Assembly (NCBI RefSeq): GCF_029626155.1
Contig: NZ_JARUBL010000001.1
Span: 6,848,501-6,912,500 of the forward strand
Source: Solwaraspora sp. WMMD1047
GTDB taxonomy: Bacteria; Actinomycetota; Actinomycetes; Mycobacteriales; Micromonosporaceae
Reading direction: 5' to 3'
DNA: 64,000 nt
In this document: positions 57,972 to 64,000 of the stretch, piece after piece
How the letters are laid out: each line of letters opens with the position of its first letter
Numbering within the stretch: the first letter of the stretch is position 1
Translations under genes and position numbers: made by a program
The notes under the pieces: model-generated
Told to the model about the DNA's origin: nothing
Seen by the model: only the letters and a program-made list of their open reading frames with translations
Databases searched by the model: none

Positions 57972-58101
57972 CGGCCGGCTCCTCCCCCGTGTCGGTCCAT
58001 GGACCGTCGGCGGACGCCAGAATGACACCCACCGTGGCGCGACGATCGCAGGCGGCATCGAAAATACCGATCGACGCTCCCGAACGGAAGAGGTGGGTGA
58101 C

Positions 58102-59337
58102 TCAACCCTTCCAGAGCGCGAGCATCATCGCCTCGACGGCGATCCGGGGCTTGACGTTCGTCTCGATCGCGGTCCGGCAGGCCAGCACGGCCTCCAGCCG
58201 GCGCAGCGTCCCCTCCGGGGTCCACTTGCCGGCGGCGGCCCGGGCCAACGGCTCGGTGTCGGTGTGCACCGGCGCCACCGGGGCGCCCATCGACACCGTC
58301 AGCACGTCCCGGTAGAAGCCCGCCAGATCGACCAGGGCGCGGTCCAGGGCGTCCCGCTGGGCCCGGGTGGCCCGCGACTTCTGCCGCCGTTCCAGGTCCT
58401 TGAGCTGGCCGGCCGAGCCCCGGGCGGCGCCGGCCGCGCCCTTGCCGGTGCCGCCCGCGCCGAGTGCCGTCTGCAGGGCGGCCTTTTCGGCGGCGTCGGC
58501 GTCGGCCACCGCGGCCGCCGCCTCCGCCTCGGCCGCGTCGATGAGCGCGGACGCGGCGTCGAAGCAGGCGCCGACGCCGGTGAGCCGGCGGGGCACCGCC
58601 AGCACCGCGTCCCGCCGCTGCCGGGCGTCCGGGTCGCGGGCCAGCCGTCGGGCCCGGCCGACGTGCCCCTGGGCGGCCGCCGCCGCCCAGCCGGCCACCT
58701 CCGGCGCCACCTGGTCCCGGCCGGTCAGCACGGCCGCGACGGCGGCGGCGGGCGGCTGCCGCAGCGGTACCAGCCGGCAGCGGGACCGGATGGTGACCGA
58801 GATGTCGTCCGGGTGGGTGGACGGCGCGCAGAGCAGGAAGACGGTCCGCGGCGGCGGCTCCTCGATCGCCTTGAGCAGGGCGTTGCTGGCCGCCTCGGTG
58901 AGCCGGTCGGCATCCTCGATGACCAGCACCTGCCAGCGCCCGCCGGAGGGGGTGCTGGCGGCGCGCAGCACCAGCGCCCGCATCTCGCCGACCCCGATGG
59001 AGAGCCCTTCGGGCACCACGAAGCGCACGTCGGCGTGGGTGCCGGTCAGCGTGGTGTGGCAGCCGGCGCAGTTGCCGCACCCGGTGCCGTAGGCGCACTG
59101 CAGGGCGGCGGCGAGGGCCCGCGCGGCGACCGACCGTCCCGAGCCGGGCGGGCCGGTGAAGATCCAGGCATGGGTCATCGCGCCGGTGCCCGGCCCGGCA
59201 CCGGCCGGCTCGACGGCACCCGGCTCGGTGCCGGTCGGGTCCGTGGCCGCGATCAGTTCGGCCGCGGCGGCGGCTGCCGCCCGCAGTGTCGCGACGGCGT
59301 CGTCCTGGCCGACCAGGTCGGCGAAGACATCGGCCAT
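58102..59337 (-). CDS. holB: DNA polymerase III subunit delta'
   Basis: Clamp-loader subunit of 411 aa. It opens MADVFADLVGQDDAVATLRA. The P-loop position reads GPPGSGRSVAARALA (GKS degenerate to GRS, usual for delta'). A zinc module CGNCAGCHTTLTGTHADVRF is followed by VIEDADRLTEAASNALLKAI and EEPPPRTVFLLC. The SRC motif is in TIRSRCRLVPLR. An Ala-rich insert sits around residues 275-320. Its ATG shares one base with the Tmk stop (TGATG), so the two replication genes are coupled. Confidence 0.93.
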   Translation of the reverse strand: MADVFADLVGQDDAVATLRAAAAAAAELIAATDPTGTEPGAVEPAGAGPGTGAMTHAWIFTGPPGSGRSVAARALAAALQCAYGTGCGNCAGCHTTLTGTHADVRFVVPEGLSIGVGEMRALVLRAASTPSGGRWQVLVIEDADRLTEAASNALLKAIEEPPPRTVFLLCAPSTHPDDISVTIRSRCRLVPLRQPPAAAVAAVLTGRDQVAPEVAGWAAAAAQGHVGRARRLARDPDARQRRDAVLAVPRRLTGVGACFDAASALIDAAEAEAAAAVADADAAEKAALQTALGAGGTGKGAAGAARGSAGQLKDLERRQKSRATRAQRDALDRALVDLAGFYRDVLTVSMGAPVAPVHTDTEPLARAAAGKWTPEGTLRRLEAVLACRTAIETNVKPRIAVEAMMLALWKG

Positions 59338-61661
59338 CAGGTCCGGCGCTCCAGCCCCGGTCCCCGGCCCGGTCCGGCCGCGGCGGCCCAGCCGGACCGG
59401 TCCGCCTCCGGCCCGCCGGCATCGGTGTCGGTCCGCCCGTCGACACCGTCGGCGGCCGCGGCGGCACCGTCCCGGTCGGCCGGACCGTCCCCGTCGGTCG
59501 GGTCATGCCGGTCGGCCGAACCGTCCCTGGGCGGCGTGGGCAGCAGGGCGGTCACCCGGGCCGCGACCGTCCCGGAGATCTCCGGGGCCGGGCGGGCGGC
59601 GTCGAGCACCAGGTACCGCTTGGGTTCGTTCGAGGCCAGGTCGAGGAAGGCGTACCGGACCCGCTCGTGGAAGGCGACCGACTCGCCCTCCAGCCGGTCC
59701 ACCCCGGCGCCCCGGCTGGCCACCCGGGCCAGCCCCACCGCCGGGTCGACGTCGAGCAGCACCACCAGGTCGGGGCGGAGGCCGCCGGTGGCCCAGGAGG
59801 AGAGCCAGGAGACCTCGTCGACCGGCAGGGTCCGACCGGCACCCTGGTACGCCAGCGACGAGTCGACGTACCGGTCGCTGATCACCACGGCGCCGCGGCT
59901 GAGGGCGGGCCGGACCACGGTGGCCACGTGGTGCGCCCGGTCGGCGGCGTAGAGCAGCGCCTCGGCCCGGGGAGAGAGCGCGGTCGGCTCCAACGCGCCC
60001 CCCAGCACCAGGCCGCGGATCCGTTCCCCGACCGCGGTGGCGCCCGGCTCGCGGGTCACCACGACGTCCCGGCCGTCCCGGCGCAGCGCCTCGGCGAGCG
60101 CGGTGACCTGGGTGGACTTGCCGGCGCCCTCGCCACCCTCGAAGACCACGAAGAGCCCCTGCGAGGCGAACGGTTCGGCCGGCGAGAGCGGCCGGCCCCG
60201 GATCGATCCCCACAGGTCGGCCAGCACCGGTACGCCGGGCTTGTCGTCCATCTGGCGGAAGGCGCTGACCCCGGCGAGGATGCCGGCCAGCCCGGCCGCG
60301 AGCAGCAGCAGCCGGGTCGAGGAGATCGAGATGCCCAGGTCGGCGATCCGGAGCTGGCGGGACCCGCCGAGGCCGACCAGCAGGCTGCTCAGCGAGATGG
60401 CGAGCATCAGCACCACCCGGGTGCCGGTCTGCACGACGGCGAAGACCCGGCCCCGGACGTCGTCGGCGATCTCGCCGCCGAGCAGGGTGGTGCCGGCGAG
60501 GAAGGCCATCCCGGCGCCGGCGCCGACCAGCACCGCGCCGAGGATCGCCATCGACAGGTGCAGGGAGGCGGCGAGCAGCAGCACCGAGGCGCTGGCGAGC
60601 ACGATGCTCATGCCGAACCAGCGCCGCCGGGACATCTCCCGGACGATCATCGGACCGAGCCCGATGCCGACCGCCAGCCCGATGAAGATCGACCCGAACA
60701 GCAGGTAGAAGGCGGCGTCACCGGCGCTGAGCGACCGGGTGAAGAAGTTCGCCGTGCCGATCACCACACCGCCGCCGGCGAACGCGCCGAAGATGCCGAA
60801 GACCAGGCCCCGGACCAGCGGCGTCTTGCCGATGAACTGCCAGCCCTCGATGAACTGCCGGGTCACCCCCTGGTCGGTGGACTCCCAGCGGCCGGCCCGG
60901 CCGCTGATCTCCTTGATGCCGAAGAAGACCACCAGCGCGGTGGCCAGCCGGGACAGCGCGTTGAAGTAGAGCGCCAGGGTGGCCGGTTCGGCCCAGCCGG
61001 GCGTGTCGCCGGCGATGCTGCGGACGCTGCCGTCCAGCAGGGCCAGGACGAGGGCGGCCAGCACCGGGGTGAGGCCGTAGGTGGTGATCAGGGTGAGCTG
61101 GTTGGCCATCTCCAGCCGGGCCCGGGGGATCAGGTTGGGGACCGCGGCCTCCTTGGCCGGAATCCAGATCAGGGTGATCGTCTCGATCAGGAAGGTGGCC
61201 AGCGCCGCCCAGGCGACGGTCGCACCACCGCTGAGACCGAAGAGCGCGACCAGCGGGATCGAGGCGAAGAGCGCGAACCGCAGCAGGTCGCAGATGACCA
61301 TCGTGTAGCGGCGGTCGAACCGGTCGGCCAGCACGCCGGCCACCGGGCCGAGGATCAGCGCGGGCAGCAGCCGGACGGCGATCACGCCGCCGAACGCGAC
61401 TCCCTTGGCGGTGTCGCCGGTGACCTGGGTGGCGGCGAAGACCGAGGTGGCCAGCAGTCCCAGCCAGTCGCCCAGCGAGGCCACCCCGAGCACGATCCAG
61501 AGCCGGCGGAACGGACGGATCCGCAGCACGGAGCGGAGGGCCTGGTAGCCGGTGCGGTCGACCGGAGATGGCGGCGGCCCCGACGGACCGCCTGGTCCGT
61601 CCGCGCTCGCCGCGCCGCTGGCATTCGTCTCGATGGCCGTACCCTCCGCGTGCCGGCCCAT
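59337..61661 (-). CDS. tmk: fusion of MFS-like membrane domain and thymidylate kinase
   Basis: Protein of 774 aa. Residues about 40-470 are a twelve-helix MFS-type domain (IRPFRRLWIVLGVASLGDWL, AGVLADRFDRRYTMVICDLL). Residues about 500-710 form dTMP kinase, which makes dTDP: Walker A VVFEGGEGAGKSTQVTALAE, TREPGATAVGERIR, ISDRYVDSSLAYQGAGR (DRY) and LDVDPAVGLARVASRG. The last 65 residues are an Asp/Ala-rich tail. All kinase motifs are intact. The fusion is known in actinomycetes; why a membrane domain is attached is not known. Overlaps holB by 1 bp. Confidence 0.93.
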   Translation of the reverse strand: MGRHAEGTAIETNASGAASADGPGGPSGPPPSPVDRTGYQALRSVLRIRPFRRLWIVLGVASLGDWLGLLATSVFAATQVTGDTAKGVAFGGVIAVRLLPALILGPVAGVLADRFDRRYTMVICDLLRFALFASIPLVALFGLSGGATVAWAALATFLIETITLIWIPAKEAAVPNLIPRARLEMANQLTLITTYGLTPVLAALVLALLDGSVRSIAGDTPGWAEPATLALYFNALSRLATALVVFFGIKEISGRAGRWESTDQGVTRQFIEGWQFIGKTPLVRGLVFGIFGAFAGGGVVIGTANFFTRSLSAGDAAFYLLFGSIFIGLAVGIGLGPMIVREMSRRRWFGMSIVLASASVLLLAASLHLSMAILGAVLVGAGAGMAFLAGTTLLGGEIADDVRGRVFAVVQTGTRVVLMLAISLSSLLVGLGGSRQLRIADLGISISSTRLLLLAAGLAGILAGVSAFRQMDDKPGVPVLADLWGSIRGRPLSPAEPFASQGLFVVFEGGEGAGKSTQVTALAEALRRDGRDVVVTREPGATAVGERIRGLVLGGALEPTALSPRAEALLYAADRAHHVATVVRPALSRGAVVISDRYVDSSLAYQGAGRTLPVDEVSWLSSWATGGLRPDLVVLLDVDPAVGLARVASRGAGVDRLEGESVAFHERVRYAFLDLASNEPKRYLVLDAARPAPEISGTVAARVTALLPTPPRDGSADRHDPTDGDGPADRDGAAAAADGVDGRTDTDAGGPEADRSGWAAAAGPGRGPGLERRT

Positions 61662-61815
61662 CGCTGGGCTCCCCCGACCACACTCTAGCCGCGGGGCGGA
61701 TCACCCCCACCCCGACATTCCCCTGATCCCGAGCGTAGGGGGCGGTGGCGAACGCCGATGCCCGGGCGCCGGGGCGGGCTTACGCGAGGGTGTTTCGCAT
61801 TTTTCCCCGGCGGGC

Positions 61816-61821
61816 TAGCGT
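61816..61821 (+). promoter_or_regulatory. -10 hexamer of racemase-like gene (leaderless)
   Basis: TAGCGT ends 6 nt before the GTG at 61828, with no ribosome-binding site between. Confidence 0.5.
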
Positions 61822-61827
61822 GCTCAG

Positions 61828-63048
61828 GTGCCCACCGAACGCGACCTGCTCCGCGACCGCCTGGACCGGGCGACCGCGCACCTCGATCCACCGTTCGCCG
61901 TCGTCGACCTGGCTGCCTTCGACGCGAACGCGACCGCCCTGGCGGCCCGCGCGGCCGGCAAGCCGGTCCGGGTGGCCAGCAAGTCGGTCCGCTGCCGGGC
62001 ACTGCTGACCCGGGCCCTGCAGCGGCCGGGCTGGGCCGGGGTGATGGCGTACACCGTGGCCGAGGCGAACTGGCTGGTCCGGGCCGGCGTCACCGGCGAC
62101 GCGCTGGTGGCGTACCCGAGTGCGGACCGGGCGGCGCTGGCCGAGCTGGCCGCCGACGCGGAGCTTTCGGCGGCGGTCACCGTGATGGTGGACAGCACCG
62201 AGCAGCTCGACCTGATCGACTCGATCGCCCCCGCCGACCGGCGCGAGCCGATCCGGGTCTGCGTCGACCTGGACGCCTCCTGGCGCCCGCTGCGGGGCGG
62301 GCCGGCCGGCCGGCTGCACATCGGGGTACGCCGGTCACCGGTGCACTCGGCCGCCGACGCCGGCGCGCTGGCCGCGCGGATCACCGCCCGGCCCGGCTTC
62401 CGGCTGGTCGGGCTGATGGCGTACGAGGCGCAGATCGCCGGGCTCGGCGACGCGCCGCCCGGACAGGCGGCCCGGGGCACGGTGATCCGGGCGCTGCAGC
62501 GCCGGTCGTACCGGGAACTGCTGGCCCGGCGCGGCGCGGCGGTGGCGGCCGTCCGCGAACACGCCGACCTGGAACTGGTGAACGGCGGCGGCACCGGCAG
62601 CGTGGCGGTGACCACCGCGGATCCGGCGGTCACCGAGGTCACCGCCGGATCCGGACTGTACGGCCCGACCCTGTTCGACGCGTACCGCGCCTGGCGGCCG
62701 ACGCCGGCCGCCTTCTTCGCCCTGCCGGTGGTCCGCCGGCCGAGCCCCGGGGTGGCGACGGTGCTCGGCGGCGGCTGGATCGCCTCCGGACCGGCCGAGC
62801 CGAGCCGGCTGCCGGCCCCGTGGCTGCCGGCCGGGCTGCGACTGACCGGCGCCGAGGGCGCCGGTGAGGTGCAGACGCCGCTGGTGGGCCCGGCCGCCGA
62901 CGCACTGCGGGTCGGCGACCGGGTCTGGTTCCGGCACGCCAAGGCGGGTGAGCTGTGTGAACACGTCGCCGAACTGCACCTGGTCGCGGGCGATCAGGTG
63001 GTCGAGACGGTCGCCACCTACCGGGGCGAGGGCCGGGCGTTCCTGTGA
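61828..63048 (+). CDS. alanine racemase N-terminal / D-threonine aldolase-like PLP enzyme
   Basis: Fold-type III PLP enzyme of 406 aa (amino acid deaminase/aldolase, DSD1-like). PPFAVVDLAAFDANATALAA begins the barrel. GKPVRVASKSVRCRALL carries Lys52, the expected Schiff-base residue. LELVNGGGTGSVAVTT supplies the phosphate loop. The C-terminal beta domain has RHAKAGELCEHVAELHLV, whose His/Cys pair matches the metal site of D-serine dehydratase/D-threonine aldolases. Likely acts on a D-amino acid or beta-hydroxy amino acid. Convergent with tetR. Confidence 0.87.
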   Translation: MPTERDLLRDRLDRATAHLDPPFAVVDLAAFDANATALAARAAGKPVRVASKSVRCRALLTRALQRPGWAGVMAYTVAEANWLVRAGVTGDALVAYPSADRAALAELAADAELSAAVTVMVDSTEQLDLIDSIAPADRREPIRVCVDLDASWRPLRGGPAGRLHIGVRRSPVHSAADAGALAARITARPGFRLVGLMAYEAQIAGLGDAPPGQAARGTVIRALQRRSYRELLARRGAAVAAVREHADLELVNGGGTGSVAVTTADPAVTEVTAGSGLYGPTLFDAYRAWRPTPAAFFALPVVRRPSPGVATVLGGGWIASGPAEPSRLPAPWLPAGLRLTGAEGAGEVQTPLVGPAADALRVGDRVWFRHAKAGELCEHVAELHLVAGDQVVETVATYRGEGRAFL

Positions 63049-63064
63049 CGGCGGCCGGCTGCGG

Positions 63065-63775
63065 TCAGGAGGCGGCCGGCTCGGGCTCCGGCTCGGGCTC
63101 CGCCACCACCTCGGCCGGCGGATCGGTGCGCGGGTGGTCGGCGGCCGGTTGGTCGACCTGGCGGTGCAGGTACTCCCGGATCAACGCCTTCGCCTCGGCG
63201 AGCACCTGGTCGTCACCCTCCGGATCGCGCCGGAACGCGAGCTTGATCAGCGCGTCGGCGGCCTCCACGGCGATCTCCAGGGCGAACCGCAGCTGCTGGC
63301 CGTCGACGATGCCGAACTGCTCCACCAGCACCTGAGCCAACTGCTCGGCGATGACGCCGTTGTTGTCGCGCTCCTCGTCGAGCAGGTGCAGGTCCACCAC
63401 GTCGCCGAAGTGCAGGGTACGAAAGCCTGGCACCGACCGGTGCATCGCGATGTACTCGTCGATGCCCGCGTCGACCCCGTCCCACCAGTGGTCGAGGTCG
63501 CCCTGGGAGAATCGGTCGTTCAGTCGCTGGAGGTAACTCTCCATATTACGCAGGGTCAGTGCCTGCACGATCGCACGCTTGTCTGGGAAGAACTGATATA
63601 CCGAACCGATGGCCACCCCGGCCCGCTCGGCGAGCAGGGTGGTGGTCAGCCCTTCATAGCCGACCTCATCGACCAGTTCGGCGCACGCGTCCAGCATCCG
63701 CTGGACGCGGGCGACGCTACGACCCTGCACCGGAACCCGGCGCAGCGGGCCGGTTGTGGCGGTTGACGTGGACAC
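63065..63775 (-). CDS. TetR-family transcriptional regulator
   Basis: Repressor of 236 aa. N-terminal HTH: VARVQRMLDACAELVDEVGY, EGLTTTLLAERAGVAIGSVY and QFFPDKRAIVQALTLRN. The ligand-binding helical domain follows, with a Glu/Pro-rich C-terminal tail (EPEPEPEPAAS). GTG at 63775 has GGGAG about 10 nt upstream. It is divergent from the oxidase-like gene at 63926 and convergent with the racemase-like gene; the oxidase is the more probable target. Confidence 0.9.
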   Translation of the reverse strand: MSTSTATTGPLRRVPVQGRSVARVQRMLDACAELVDEVGYEGLTTTLLAERAGVAIGSVYQFFPDKRAIVQALTLRNMESYLQRLNDRFSQGDLDHWWDGVDAGIDEYIAMHRSVPGFRTLHFGDVVDLHLLDEERDNNGVIAEQLAQVLVEQFGIVDGQQLRFALEIAVEAADALIKLAFRRDPEGDDQVLAEAKALIREYLHRQVDQPAADHPRTDPPAEVVAEPEPEPEPAAS

Positions 63776-63851
63776 TCGTCGCCACTCCCTTTCGACGGGA
63801 ATCAAGATATCTGCACGTCGCGAGTTCGACACGCTACCTGGGTTAACGAGC

Positions 63852-63879
63852 GGGCGAGAAAGGCGATATTTACTCGCCC
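63852..63879. promoter_or_regulatory. Inverted repeat between tetR and oxidase-like gene
   Basis: GGGCGAG (63852-63858) and CTCGCCC (63873-63879) are perfect 7-bp arms separated by 14 bp, lying in the divergent 150-bp gap. Candidate TetR operator or transcript hairpin. Confidence 0.45.
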
Positions 63880-63925
63880 CGGTGATCCTGATATGAAGGC
63901 TACTCACATTCGCGTTGGAGGTCAG

Positions 63926-64000
63926 ATGAGCGGCAGAGCACCGGCCGGCGGCCCGGCTCCGGCCGTTCGGCCGACCCCGACCGGGTGGTCCAACTGGGCC
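63926..64000 (+). CDS. start of probable FAD-dependent sugar-lactone oxidase (partial)
   Basis: Only 25 codons are present, reading MSGRAPAGGPAPAVRPTPTG and ending WSNWA. ATG at 63926 has GGAGG 4 nt upstream. A W-x-N-W-A-G opening is typical of D-arabinono-1,4-lactone/L-gulono-lactone oxidase-like FAD-binding proteins. With so little sequence the identity is a suggestion only. Divergent from tetR. Confidence 0.4.
   Translation, partial: MSGRAPAGGPAPAVRPTPTGWSNWA

Noticed and set aside
56645-59506. A continuous 953-codon open frame on the minus strand
   Set aside because: Only its last 231 codons are a gene; the rest lies out of frame over holB, YbaB and the EspC-like gene, an effect of high GC content.
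59286-61688. 800-codon plus-strand frame opposite the tmk fusion
   Set aside because: Composition of repeated Gly/Arg/Asp/Gln is typical of antisense reading of a GC-rich gene; the minus-strand frame has clear Tmk and MFS motifs.

Overview
The window is 64 kb of very high-GC DNA with strong G/C preference at third codon positions. Futalosine-pathway menaquinone genes, an MFS-thymidylate kinase fusion, DUF2530/DUF3027/DUF2231/DUF4260 proteins, Ku with a lysine-rich tail, an XPB-type helicase and many GTG starts point to a filamentous actinomycete, most likely Micromonosporaceae. The genus is inferred from gene content, not proven. No rRNA, CRISPR array, transposase, integrase, phage module or PKS/NRPS gene was seen. 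One tRNA gene, tRNA-Thr(CGU), is present.

Layout. Positions 1-4133 hold the 5' part of an aldo/keto reductase, an MFS exporter with a MarR regulator and its palindromic operator, and an NCS2 purine permease. Positions 4232-10457 hold a compact, divergently transcribed cassette. One arm is a small Cys-motif protein, a deoxynucleoside-kinase-like protein, an MDR dehydrogenase, a DegT/StrS-type aminotransferase and a NUDIX hydrolase, joined by start/stop overlaps. The other arm is an XRE/TPR-like regulator overlapping a PfkB kinase. Inverted half-sites lie between the arms. This is the best candidate here for an undescribed small-molecule or nucleoside-modifying pathway. Positions 10631-28729 carry a conserved block (DUF2530, DUF3027, MFS, mqnB, mqnD, cold-shock protein, HAD, GNAT, helicase-associated protein, XPB). 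It is split between mqnB and mqnD by about 7 kb of accessory genes: two ECF42-like sigma/DGPF modules, Uma2, an SDR/MarR pair and a broken HAD gene.

Positions 28830-38019 contain an Asn/Gly/Asp-rich envelope protein, a three-gene NHEJ locus (stand-alone LigD polymerase, ATP-dependent ligase, divergent Ku), a HAD phosphatase, a glutaminyl cyclase and a zinc-ribbon/SPFH envelope pair resembling B. subtilis YdjG/YdjI. A frameshifted, truncated Ntn-hydrolase-like remnant follows. Positions 38500-50147 hold an acyl-CoA ligase, a NUDIX protein, a DJ-1/PfpI protein, a heptose module (bifunctional HldE, GT2, GT9), small membrane proteins, a membrane metallophosphoesterase, a lipoprotein and an MFS transporter.

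Positions 50331-64000 are mostly housekeeping: an archaeal-type valyl-tRNA synthetase, tRNA-Thr with its terminator, PadR, a second metallophosphoesterase, then a minus-strand run of MFS-Tmk, holB, YbaB, an EspC-like protein, a WxG-type protein and PSP1. An alanine racemase/D-threonine aldolase-like enzyme, a TetR regulator and the first codons of a probable FAD-dependent sugar-lactone oxidase end the window. Many genes have a TAnnnT -10 hexamer 6-9 nt before the start codon and no Shine-Dalgarno sequence, so leaderless transcription appears common.
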